Source of the DNA: Brevundimonas mediterranea
Lineage (GTDB): Bacteria; Pseudomonadota; Alphaproteobacteria; Caulobacterales; Caulobacteraceae
DNA length: 64,000 nucleotides
Assembly (NCBI RefSeq): GCF_011064825.1
Contig: NZ_CP048751.1
Coordinates: forward strand, 2,852,001 to 2,916,000
Direction: 5' to 3'
Numbering within the stretch: the stretch's first letter is position 1; each line of letters starts with the position of its first letter. The notes under the pieces were generated by a model. It searched no databases. It worked only from the letters and a program-made list of their open reading frames with translations, and had not been told where the DNA came from. Positions 20,654 to 29,117 of this stretch are shown piece by piece. The position numbers were made by a program, and so were the translations under genes.

Positions 20654-22348
20654 ATGCCCATGCGCGCCTTCGCCGAACTTCTGGACCGCCTGTCGCTGAC
20701 CGCCTCGCGGAACGCCAAGCTGGTGCTGGTGCGGGACTATCTGAAGACGACGCCCGATCCGGATCGGGGCTGGGCCCTGGCGGCCCTGACCGGCGACCTG
20801 ACCTTCGATGCGGCCAAGCCCGCCATGATCCGCAAGGCGGTCGAGGCGCGGGTGGACGGGGTGCTGTTCGGCTGGTCCTATGACTATGTCGGCGACCTGG
20901 CCGAGACGGTCGCCCTGATCTGGCCGGCGCCGTCCGACCGCCGGCCCAATCGCGAGCCCGAACTGGGCGAGGTGATCGAGGGGTTGCGGACCGCGACCCG
21001 CGCCGAGGTCAAGGGCCTGCTGGAGGGCTGGCTGGACGCCCTGGAGCCCAAGGGACGCTGGGCCTTGTTGAAGCTGATGACCGGCGGGTTGCGGGTTGGG
21101 CTGTCGGGCCGGCTGGCCAAGACGGCGGCGGCGATGATGCGGCCCGAGACGCGTCTGACGCCTCCTTCACCGGACGGGGCGGAGACGATTACGCCGCTTG
21201 AGCCGGTGGACGTCTCGGCCATCGAGGAGGTCTGGCACGCGGTCCCGCCCCCCTATGGCGATCTGTTCGCCTGGCTGGAGGGACGGGCCGAACGGCCCAG
21301 CCCGGATGCGCCAGGGCGGTTCCGCCCGGTGATGCTGGCTGTCGCTGTCGACGAGGCGGTCGATTTTCCCAAGATGGACCCGGCCGACTACGCCGCCGAA
21401 TGGAAGTGGGACGGCATCCGGGTTCAGGCGGTGGTCGAGGGCGCGGTCCGCAAACTGTGGTCCCGCACCGGGGACGAGATTTCAGGCGCCTTCCCCGATG
21501 TGATGGAGGCCCTGGCGTTCGAGGGCGCGCTGGACGGCGAACTGGTGGTCTGGCGCGACAGCGCCATCGCCCCCTTCGGCGACCTGCAGCAACGGCTGAA
21601 CCGCAAGACGGTGGACGCCAAGACCATGGCGGCCTTTCCGGCGGCGGTGGTCGCCTATGATCTGCTGGCGGACGGCGCGACGGATCTGCGAAGCCTGTCG
21701 CTGCGTGAGCGGCGGGCGCGACTGGAGACCCTGGTCCAGGGCCATGGGGGCGGGCGGCTGCATCTGTCGCCCCTGGTCGAGTATGCGGACTGGGACAGCC
21801 TGGCCCGGCTGCGGGCCGATCCGCCGGTCGGGGCGGCGGCCGAGGGGCTGATGCTCAAGCGGTGGGACAGCCCCTATGTGGCGGGCCGCCCCAAGGGGCC
21901 GTGGTTCAAGTGGAAGCGGGATCCTCACGTCATCGACGCCGTCCTGATGTACGCCCAGCGCGGGCACGGCAAACGGTCCAGCTTCTATTCCGACTATACC
22001 TTCGGGGTCTGGACGGAGGAGGGGGCGCTGACCCCCGTGGGCAAGGCCTATTTCGGCTTCACCGACGAAGAACTGAAACAGCTCGACAAGTTCGTGCGCG
22101 ACCACACGGTGGACCGGTTCGGCCCGGTGCGGTCGGTGCGGGCCGAGCGGGATTTCGGCCTGGTGCTGGAGATCGCCTTCGAGGGGCTTCAGCGTTCGAC
22201 CCGGCACAAGTCGGGCGTGGCGATGCGTTTTCCCCGCGTCAGCCGCATCCGCTGGGACAAGCCCGCACGCGAGGCGGACACCCTCGACGCCGTCATGGAC
22301 TTGCTGGATGCGATAGAGACCGGAGGGGGGCGCATCGCCAAGGTCTAG
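20654..22348 (+). CDS. ATP-dependent DNA ligase (cisplatin-damage-response type)
   Basis: 564 residues, against about 530-560 for the family. An N-terminal helical DNA-binding domain (1-200) precedes the nucleotidyltransferase core, where motif I is EWKWDGIRVQ with Lys the adenylated residue. Other motifs: LDGELVVW (III), EGLMLKRWDSPYVAG (IV) and WFKWKRDPH (V), then an OB fold. These ligases are usually encoded with a Lhr-type helicase and an MBL-fold exonuclease; neither is adjacent here. ATG at 20654 is used; a second Met two codons later is equally possible. Confidence 0.93.
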   Translation: MPMRAFAELLDRLSLTASRNAKLVLVRDYLKTTPDPDRGWALAALTGDLTFDAAKPAMIRKAVEARVDGVLFGWSYDYVGDLAETVALIWPAPSDRRPNREPELGEVIEGLRTATRAEVKGLLEGWLDALEPKGRWALLKLMTGGLRVGLSGRLAKTAAAMMRPETRLTPPSPDGAETITPLEPVDVSAIEEVWHAVPPPYGDLFAWLEGRAERPSPDAPGRFRPVMLAVAVDEAVDFPKMDPADYAAEWKWDGIRVQAVVEGAVRKLWSRTGDEISGAFPDVMEALAFEGALDGELVVWRDSAIAPFGDLQQRLNRKTVDAKTMAAFPAAVVAYDLLADGATDLRSLSLRERRARLETLVQGHGGGRLHLSPLVEYADWDSLARLRADPPVGAAAEGLMLKRWDSPYVAGRPKGPWFKWKRDPHVIDAVLMYAQRGHGKRSSFYSDYTFGVWTEEGALTPVGKAYFGFTDEELKQLDKFVRDHTVDRFGPVRSVRAERDFGLVLEIAFEGLQRSTRHKSGVAMRFPRVSRIRWDKPAREADTLDAVMDLLDAIETGGGRIAKV

Positions 22349-22670
22349 CGCCTTGCCGCGGGTGAGACCGCGACGCGGCTTTGACCGGGTCGGGGCAAGC
22401 CCTCGCCGAACGGGGCCTTCCGGCGTAAAGACTTCGGCCTGGAAATAGGTCGAGTGCGTCTGGCTTCAGTAGCGTTGAACCAGATGATTTACTCATATCT
22501 GCCGAGCGATCAGCCAATTGCAAAGCGTTGCAGTAAAGGCCGCCGCCGTTGTCGTAGTGCAGGCGGTCGTTACGACTCTATTGCGCGGATGATGGCCCTA
22601 ATTGGCGTTTCTTTCGGAACGATTTGAGGCGGCGGCCACTTCAAATCTGTATCTCGAAAGGACACGCATC
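22349..22670. other. Intergenic region without recognisable genes
   Basis: 322 bases, less GC-rich than the flanking genes. It carries the promoter and an AAGGA ribosome-binding site (22658-22662) for the next gene. Nothing else supported. Confidence 0.5.
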
Positions 22671-23015
22671 ATGATCAAGCCCATCTTCGCGCTCGTCGCC
22701 GCCAGCGCTCTGCTGGCCGCTTGCGGCGACAATGCCGAGACGACCCGACCGGTCGAAGGTCCGGCGGTCTCCACGTCGGAAACGCCCCGCAATCCTGCGG
22801 TGGATATGGACGACACCACCCAGACCACGGCGCTGACGCCCGGCGCCAATTCCTTCACCGAAGGCCAGGCCCGGGAAGCGATCGAGAAGCAAGGCTACAC
22901 GGACGTCGGACCGCTGATGCAAAACGAGAACGGCGTCTGGTCCGCCACGGCCATGAAGGACGGCGCTCAAGCCACCGTCTCGGTCGACTACAAGGGCGTC
23001 GTCACCGCGCAATAG
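22671..23015 (+). CDS. Small lipoprotein with PepSY-like domain
   Basis: 114 residues. A type II signal peptide ends in the lipobox LLAAC, so Cys is acylated and the protein is membrane-tethered. After a Thr/Pro-rich linker, residues about 60-113 (FTEGQAREAIEKQGYTDV...ATVSVDYKGVVTA) resemble a PepSY/BLIP fold. The ATG at 22671 is chosen because it starts directly at the signal peptide behind AAAGGACAC. Function unknown. Confidence 0.8.
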   Translation: MIKPIFALVAASALLAACGDNAETTRPVEGPAVSTSETPRNPAVDMDDTTQTTALTPGANSFTEGQAREAIEKQGYTDVGPLMQNENGVWSATAMKDGAQATVSVDYKGVVTAQ

Positions 23016-23064
23016 GCGCGCGCGTCTTCCCAGATTTTCAAACCATCAGATTCAGGAGCGCCCA

Positions 23065-23712
23065 ATGGCGACCGTCACCCGTCTCTTCGACAGCCACACC
23101 CATGCCCTGCAGGCCGTGTCAGACCTGGAAGCCGCCGGCTTCAAGCCTGACGACATCAGCATCGTGTCCAACAACGCCGACAACTGGCACGCCGGCCATT
23201 CGCATCCCCACAAGGACGGCGCGGGCCCGCTCGGCGACCGCAACGGCGACGGAGAGAATGATGTCGCCGACGGAGCCGGCACGGGCGCGGCGACCGGCGG
23301 CCTGGCCGGGGCCGGGGCCGGTCTCCTGGCCGGTCTGGGAATGTTGGCCATCCCCGGGCTTGGGCCGGTCGTGGCGGCAGGCTGGCTCGCCTCGACGGCG
23401 GTCGGCGCCGCCATAGGCGCGGCGGCCGGGGGCGCTACAGGCGGCCTGCTCGGCGCCCTGAAGGAGGCCGGCCACTCGGACGAAGACGCCAATGTCTACG
23501 CCGAAGGGGTCCGGCGCGGCGGAACCCTGGTCAGCGTCAAGTCAGACGGTGACGATGAAAGCCGGGTCGAGGCCATCCTGAACGGCCGCCAGGGCTTTGA
23601 CGCCGTGTCGCGGGGCGAAGCCTATCGCGCCTCCGGTTGGAGCCGGTTCGACAGCGATGCTCAACCCTACAGCAGTGAAGACATCTCGCGAGAGCGGGCC
23701 CTCTACCGCTAG
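23065..23712 (+). CDS. General-stress-type protein with glycine-zipper membrane segment
   Basis: 215 residues. The first 45 residues (VTRLFDSHTHALQAVSDLEAAGFKPDDISIVSNN) match the N-terminal domain of the general stress protein 17M/YflT family. A His/Asp-rich loop follows, then a long Gly/Ala hydrophobic region (about 75-130) of glycine-zipper type, then SVKSDGDDESRVEAIL. It is 49 bases after the lipoprotein gene and probably in the same unit. Likely envelope stress protein; no enzyme motif. Confidence 0.78.
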   Translation: MATVTRLFDSHTHALQAVSDLEAAGFKPDDISIVSNNADNWHAGHSHPHKDGAGPLGDRNGDGENDVADGAGTGAATGGLAGAGAGLLAGLGMLAIPGLGPVVAAGWLASTAVGAAIGAAAGGATGGLLGALKEAGHSDEDANVYAEGVRRGGTLVSVKSDGDDESRVEAILNGRQGFDAVSRGEAYRASGWSRFDSDAQPYSSEDISRERALYR

Positions 23713-23730
23713 GGGGGAGGCCGGATGCGA

Positions 23731-23758
23731 CGCCCGCCAGCCAATACGCTGGCGGGCG
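23731..23758 (+). terminator. Hairpin after the stress-protein gene
   Basis: Perfect 10-bp stem CGCCCGCCAG / CTGGCGGGCG with an 8-base loop, 18 bases after the stop. No T run, so its strength as a terminator is uncertain. Confidence 0.6.
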
Positions 23759-23894
23759 AAGACGGTTGAGGGCGAGATGCGAGTTGCTGACTCTCAACCC
23801 AGCGACGCCGCGGAACCGTGATTTCGCAGTCGGTTCGACAGCCGTCTCGTTCCGGAGAACGGCTGAATTTTCTGATTTCTAAAGGGAAAGACGA

Positions 23895-23939
23895 TGGTGG
23901 GTGATGTAGGGTTCGAACCTACGACCCGCTGATTAAGAG
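23895..23939 (-). repeat. 3' fragment of a tRNA-Lys(CUU) gene; integration-site scar (att)
   Basis: Read on the minus strand this is the anticodon loop CTCTTAA with the CTT anticodon, half of the anticodon stem, the variable loop, a perfect T arm (GTAGG TTCGAAC CTAC), the acceptor 3' strand ATCACCC, discriminator A and encoded CCA. The 5' half is missing: bases beyond 23939 do not pair with the anticodon stem. Identity breaking off at the anticodon loop is the normal crossover zone of tRNA-targeting tyrosine integrases. A broken integrase gene begins 200 bases to the right. Host sequence should lie to the left and the element to the right. Confidence 0.85.
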
Positions 23940-24147
23940 ATGCCGATGTACGGCGTTCCGAACACCGCGAAATCAGCGAAAGTGTGCGATTCAGCCTATT
24001 GATATAATTGAGTATTTTCGCGCTACGGCGTGGGCTATCGTAGATTTACGGGTTGAAACCATGCTGCCTCCGGGCGTCAATTTCACCGTTTTTCTCACCG
24101 TTTTTCTGGCCCCGATCTCACCGTTTTTCACGCGAAAAAGTCAGCAA

Positions 24148-25147
24148 ATGTCGAACCTGCGTTTGACCCTCACAGACAAGAATCTGATCGGCCTGCCCCT
24201 GGCCCGCGATCGCCCCTATATCGCCCGCGACACCGACCTCGGCGGCTTCTTCGTGGTCGTGGGCAAGACCTCCAAGACCTTCACGATCCAAGCCGATCTT
24301 CATGGTGAGGACGGCGCGCGGACCACCATCCGGATGGCGGTCGGCGAGGTGGGGTCCATCAACTCGCGCGAGGCGCGCAGTCGGGCCAAGGCGCTCATCG
24401 GCCGGATCGGGAAGGGCGAGGATCCTCGACCGCCCAAGGCCAAGAAGGTCAAGCCGCTCCCCGCCGAGATCGACGGAGCGCCGATCACCTCGCCCGATGG
24501 CGTGCCGACCCTCGGCGAGGCCTGGCGTCGGTTCAGGGCCTCGCATCTGCTGCGCAAGAAACGCGCGGAAGGCACGCTGCGGGGCTATCTATCCGGACAG
24601 CGGACGGACTTGGCTCTTTCCGAGCGACGCGCCGAGCGGTCATCTTCAGGAGCATAAGGAAAAGCGCGGGGTCCTGAGCCACTGGGGAAACGATCTGCGC
24701 CAGACCTATCGTACCCTGGGTCAGGCGGCGGAGGTGTCGGAGGTGGACATGCACCTCTTGATGAACCACTCGCTGCCCGGCGTGAACGCCGGCTACATCA
24801 CGCGCTCCAAGCTGATGCGCGATCATCTGCGCGCCCAGCAGGAAAAACTGTCCCGGTTTATCCTGGGCGCCGCCGTCGGACGCGGCAGACGCCCCAGCGA
24901 CGATCTCAGCCGTTGGCTCAACAGCACAAGCCGCGCCTTGCTCGAAGACTTGATGGCGGAGAACCCTGACGTGGCGCGGTTGAAGGGCGGATCGCGCGCC
25001 GCATTGCGCAAGCTCGAGGTTCAGGCCGCCCGGCTTGCGGTTCACGCTCTGCCGTCAGTTCTGATCGACGCTCCCTCGCGGCGCAGTCGGGCCGGGCGAA
25101 CGCGCCTGGGAAGAGCCGCGGCTGAGACCCAGCGCGTCACGAGATGA
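24148..25147 (+). pseudogene. Tyrosine-recombinase integrase, broken by internal deletion and frameshift
   Basis: The 5' part (MSNLRLTLTDKNLIGLPLAR, frame ending at 24657) is the N-terminal arm-binding domain of P4/DUF4102-type integrases and the start of the core-binding domain. At about 24590-24610 the reading switches frame into the C-terminal catalytic part: GRTWLFPSD, GNDLRQTYRTLG (box II Arg), HLLMNHS, and a downstream Tyr in GYITRSKL. Roughly 130 residues of core-binding and early catalytic domain, including the box I Arg, are absent. It therefore cannot be an active integrase. It sits next to the tRNA fragment as expected for the element that used that site. Confidence 0.85.
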
Positions 25148-25987
25148 GGAGAACCCAGGGAGAGCAGGCTAGCCAGGGGGGCGGCGACATTCTCCTTCTC
25201 GCAAACCTGAGGCGCCGAGATGCGGCGTCCGAATGGGGGGGCGGGCCAGGAACTTCTGCGACGAAGCCCGGCGTTTCAGCACCGGCCGCCGCCGACGTCA
25301 CAGACGTCCCCCGGCTCCCGGTCGGCCCCTATCGTTCCGGAGCCCGCCGTTGATCAGTCTTGCGGACTCAGGCGGCGCGCGTCACTCGGTCCGATAAAAG
25401 CCCGTCCCCAAATGCCTCAAGCTTTGCTAGTGTGGCGGTGTCAGGGCGCGCCGACCTCGTGCCTCGACCTGCGGCCCGGCGCGCTCATCCCCCTGAGGCC
25501 GGGCCGCACCCTTCGCGCCTTGTGGACCTGCGGGCGAGACCCGGGCCTTTTACGCATCAAAGAGGCAGGGCGCCGCCAAAACCGCAGCCGCCACGGACCC
25601 GAGATCTCGACGTTGTCCTTTGACGGATCGCTGTTCCCAGCCCTCCTGTCCCGTGCTTTGCTGAAGCGCTGCGGCGTCGCCCGACGCCTCGGCAGGCGGC
25701 CGGTCATTGCGAGGACATTTCACGGGCCGGTCGCCGACCCTGCGCCCTGATGCGCCGGCCCAGCCGCGAACTTCGACCTTCTGGCGGAGGGGGGGCTTCG
25801 CGGTGAGCCTAGCGCCCCTTTCGGCGTCTGTGGGGGCGGGGAGCCAGGATGACGGGCTGCGCCACGTCGGTGTCAAGGTCAAGCTAACCCCAGGGCGCTG
25901 GTCGCCGCTGGATGAAAACTCAGAGGCAGGACATCGGCATTCGAGCCTGGAGGTTGACGTGGCCGCTGTGACGCGAGACGGCAAATC
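25148..25987. other. Non-coding or decayed stretch between integrase remnant and selD
   Basis: 840 bases in which no frame gives a recognisable protein on either strand. I searched by eye for a tRNA-Sec (anticodon loop CTTCAAA) because selD follows, and did not find one. Probably eroded mobile-element DNA plus the selD promoter. Confidence 0.5.
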
Positions 25988-27721
25988 ATGAAATCACCTG
26001 AACCCAAACTGACCTCCCTGGCCCATGGCGGCGGCTGCGGCTGCAAGATCGCCCCGGACGTCCTTCAGTCCATTCTGGCGGAAACGCCGCAGGCCGCACC
26101 CTTCGCCGCATTGATCGTCGGGGCCGAGACCTCCGACGACGCTGCGGTCTGGCGCCTGAACGACGGCCAGGCGCTGGTCGCGACCACCGACTTCTTCATG
26201 CCCATGATCGACGACCCGTTCGACTTCGGGCGGATCGCAGCGACCAATGCCCTGTCCGACGTCTACGCGATGGGCGCCACGCCGATCTTCTCTCTGGCCC
26301 TGGTCGGGATGCCGATCGGCAGATTGTCAGTCGAGGTGATCGGTAAGGTGCTGGAAGGTGGGGCGGCGGTCTGCGCCGCCGCCGGCGTCCCCATCGCTGG
26401 CGGCCATTCGATCGACAGCCTCGAACCGATCTACGGCTTAGTGGCGCTGGGTCTTGTTCATCCCGATCGGGTTCTAACCAACCGCGGCGCCAGACCGGGC
26501 GACGTGCTCATCTTGACCAAGGCGCTGGGCGTCGGCGTCCTCAGCGCGGCTTTTAAACAGGGGCGATTGGGGGCCTCGGGCTATGACGCCTTGATCGCCT
26601 CGACCACCCAACTGAATACGCCCGGTCCACAGCTTTCCGCCTTGTCCGAGGTTCACGCCGTCACTGACGTCACCGGCTTCGGCCTCCTCGGCCACGCCCT
26701 GGAGATGGCGCGAGGCTGCGGAGCGACCGTGGAGATCGACGCGGACGCGCCCGACTGGCTTCCGGGCTCCATCGACTTGGCGCAGGCCGGCGTACGCACC
26801 GGCGCGTCGGTTCGGAACTGGTCCGCCTATGGCGGTGATGTCTCCCTGGCTTCGGGGATATCGCCTGCGCCTTCTAGCCGGATCACTCAATCCATCGTCG
26901 CCCAGCTTGAAGCCGGGGTCCGCCCCTGGGCCCAGCCCTGGAAGAGCGCAACCTCCGTAAGCCGCCCGCTCCGGCATGACGGAACGCCGTACAACGGCAT
27001 CAATGTCGTCCTGCTCTGGGGCGAAGCCGCCAGCAGGGGATTCACCCGCTCGACCTGGATGACCTTTCGCCAGGCGCTGGCGCTCGGGGCTCATGTCCGA
27101 AAGGGCGAACGCGGTTCCACCGTCGTCTACGCCAACCAGATCGTCCGCGAGGAAACCGACGAGACCGGGGAAGGCGTCGAACAGCGCATTCCCTTTCTGA
27201 AGGCCTACACCGTCTTCAATGTCGACCAGATCGAAGGTCTGCCGGATCGCTATGGTGAGCCGGACGTCCAGGACGTCAATCCGGATGAGCGAATCGCCCG
27301 CATCGACGCCTTCTTCCGGAACTGCGGCGCCGACATCCGCCATGGCGGCGGGAGCGCCTATTACGCGCCCGGCCCGGACCATGTGCAGATGCCGCCGTTC
27401 GAATGTTTCGAAGACGCCGACGCCTATTACGGCACCCTCGGTCACGAGATGACGCACTGGACGCGCCATCCCACCCGTCTTGATCGGGACTTCGGCCGTC
27501 AGCGCTTCGGCGATCCGGGATACGCCCGCGAAGAGCTGGTCGCCGAATTCGGCGCCGCCTTCCTCTGCGCGGATCTCGGTCTGGCGCTTGAGCCGCGCGA
27601 GGATCATGCCGCCTACATCGGCCACTGGCTGCAGGTGCTGAAGAACGACAAGAGGTTCGTCGTTTCCGCCGCCTCTCATGCTCAGCGGGCGGTGGCTTGG
27701 TTGCACGGCCTTCAGGGCTGA
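25988..27721 (+). CDS. In-frame chimera: SelD lacking its C-terminus fused to an ArdC-type antirestriction protein
   Basis: 577 residues. Residues 1 to about 290 are selenophosphate synthetase: catalytic Cys17/Lys20 in GGGCGCK, TTDFFMPM, DFGRIAATNALSD, AGGHSID, DVTGFGLLGH and RNWSAYGG. The last roughly 55 residues of SelD, including the DPQTSGGLL motif, are missing. From about residue 295 the protein becomes ArdC-like: ITQSIVAQLEAGVRPWAQPW, NGINVVLLWG, and the zincin motif HEMTHW with EELVAEFGAAF. About 10-15 N-terminal ArdC residues are lost. The junction lies at 26850-26880 with no stop or frameshift. No selA, selB or tRNA-Sec was seen. Whether either half works is unknown. Confidence 0.85.
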   Translation: MKSPEPKLTSLAHGGGCGCKIAPDVLQSILAETPQAAPFAALIVGAETSDDAAVWRLNDGQALVATTDFFMPMIDDPFDFGRIAATNALSDVYAMGATPIFSLALVGMPIGRLSVEVIGKVLEGGAAVCAAAGVPIAGGHSIDSLEPIYGLVALGLVHPDRVLTNRGARPGDVLILTKALGVGVLSAAFKQGRLGASGYDALIASTTQLNTPGPQLSALSEVHAVTDVTGFGLLGHALEMARGCGATVEIDADAPDWLPGSIDLAQAGVRTGASVRNWSAYGGDVSLASGISPAPSSRITQSIVAQLEAGVRPWAQPWKSATSVSRPLRHDGTPYNGINVVLLWGEAASRGFTRSTWMTFRQALALGAHVRKGERGSTVVYANQIVREETDETGEGVEQRIPFLKAYTVFNVDQIEGLPDRYGEPDVQDVNPDERIARIDAFFRNCGADIRHGGGSAYYAPGPDHVQMPPFECFEDADAYYGTLGHEMTHWTRHPTRLDRDFGRQRFGDPGYAREELVAEFGAAFLCADLGLALEPREDHAAYIGHWLQVLKNDKRFVVSAASHAQRAVAWLHGLQG

Positions 27722-27750
27722 TGGCCCCGCAGCGGCGCCTCGTCCGGCTT

Positions 27751-29067
27751 TTAACCTGGGCGAGGCGGGCCGCCGGGCTTGAGCTTGTAATCGCTCGAAG
27801 GTCTGAGCGTCGACTTGGCGACGGGGCGAGGGGTGTCGCTGATCGGGCGCGGGCGCGGGTGGTGCGGACGGGGCGGCGCATCGCCCGGGAGTTGGATGGA
27901 GACGACGTCTTCCCGAACCTCGATCGAGGGGCTCTTCTTCCACCGGTCAATGATGTCGGAGATGCCGTCCTGAGCCGGATCGAAAGACCGTTGGCGCGCC
28001 TGCTTCCAGTCGCGGTGCGTTTGGTCGCAGTGGGCTGCCGAATAGGTCAGGTGGACGACGAAACCGCCGTCCGGACGGGCGCGCTCCAGCATTTGAAGCG
28101 TTTCGCGGTCGGGGTTGCCATGGGTTCCGTCGCCCGAGACCACATAATGATCGGCATGGATGGCCTGGAAGAAGTCGTCATCAAGATTTCGGCTGGAGCC
28201 GTGGTGGGGGAGCTTGAGAATATCGACCTTAAGGGGCTGAACCCCGCCCAGACGGCCTCCCGCCCGCAGGCCGTCGAGGATTTTGTCACCGCGGGCGTCG
28301 CCGGTCAGAAGGATGGAGACGTCGTTCTGTTCGACCAGGACCACCAGGCTCGACAGATTGGGGATCGACTTGTCGAGATAGGCCGCCAATGCGGCGCGCC
28401 CGTCCGGCTTTTTCACCTCGGTCGCCCATTTGCGGCGCAACGCCTCGACCTCGGCTTGCAGTGGGCCAAAGAAGGTGAGGGTGGCCGGACCCAGACGACG
28501 AACAGGCGCGGTGACGCCGTCGAACATCAGCACGGCGGCGTCGGGCGGGTTGCGCCGGATCTTCATGGCTGCAGCAAGCGAGGCGAGGCGGCTGCCTTGC
28601 CCATAGCTCTGAAGCACCAGCAGAGCGGACGGATCGGGACTCGAAACGCCCTGAAGTCCGCCCATAGAGGTTCCGACAGCGGCGAGCACATCGGACGCCT
28701 GGAGGTTCCGGGCGGCGCCGCCTTCCCCCTCGCCGATCAGGGCGTCGAAGCTGTTGTGGAACAGCCATCGGACCTCGCAGAGCGGACCGCCGGGCGAGCG
28801 GTCATCCCGAACCTCTTCGAGGAGATCCAGTATGCCAAGGATATGATCCTCATCAATATGGCTCACCAGAACCGCATCGAGGGTCACCGGAGCCTCGCCG
28901 GGATGCGCCCTGAGTTCGGCCTCAAGGCGCGTCTTCAGGGCGTTCTGGAACACTGTCCCTGGACCGCCATCGACGAGGAGCCGGGTCGGCTCGGCGCCCG
29001 CCATTGCGCCATCGAAGGTCAGGAACAGACAGTCGCCATAGCGGGCCTTAAGCGCTTCGAACCTCAT
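27751..29067 (-). CDS. Metallo-beta-lactamase-fold hydrolase (ComEC/Rec2-like)
   Basis: 438 residues from the ATG at 29067 (MRFEALKARYGDCLFLTF); the longer frame upstream is antisense shadow. Metal-binding motif HIDEDH at about 70-75, LLTGDARGD, LKLPHHGSSRN and VSGDGTHGNPD, all typical of the MBL domain of ComEC-type and related stand-alone hydrolases. No transmembrane segments. The C-terminal 60 residues are Pro/Arg-rich. It starts 50 bases downstream of the S8 protease on the same strand, so the two are probably one transcript. MBL proteins paired with proteases occur in known anti-phage systems (AVAST type I also has a STAND ATPase, absent here). The ligand is unknown. Confidence 0.85.
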   Translation of the reverse strand: MRFEALKARYGDCLFLTFDGAMAGAEPTRLLVDGGPGTVFQNALKTRLEAELRAHPGEAPVTLDAVLVSHIDEDHILGILDLLEEVRDDRSPGGPLCEVRWLFHNSFDALIGEGEGGAARNLQASDVLAAVGTSMGGLQGVSSPDPSALLVLQSYGQGSRLASLAAAMKIRRNPPDAAVLMFDGVTAPVRRLGPATLTFFGPLQAEVEALRRKWATEVKKPDGRAALAAYLDKSIPNLSSLVVLVEQNDVSILLTGDARGDKILDGLRAGGRLGGVQPLKVDILKLPHHGSSRNLDDDFFQAIHADHYVVSGDGTHGNPDRETLQMLERARPDGGFVVHLTYSAAHCDQTHRDWKQARQRSFDPAQDGISDIIDRWKKSPSIEVREDVVSIQLPGDAPPRPHHPRPRPISDTPRPVAKSTLRPSSDYKLKPGGPPRPG

Positions 29068-29117
29068 GATAGACCTCCGCCTTAAGCCCGCGCCGATCCG
29101 GCGGGGGGTGATGATGC

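Noticed and set aside
23895..23939. Functional tRNA-Lys gene
   Set aside because: The 5' half, D arm and 5' anticodon strand are absent, so only an attachment-site remnant remains.
25148..25987. Search for a tRNA-Sec or selA remnant upstream of selD
   Set aside because: No CTTCAAA anticodon loop with extended acceptor/variable arms, and no SelA-like translation on either strand.
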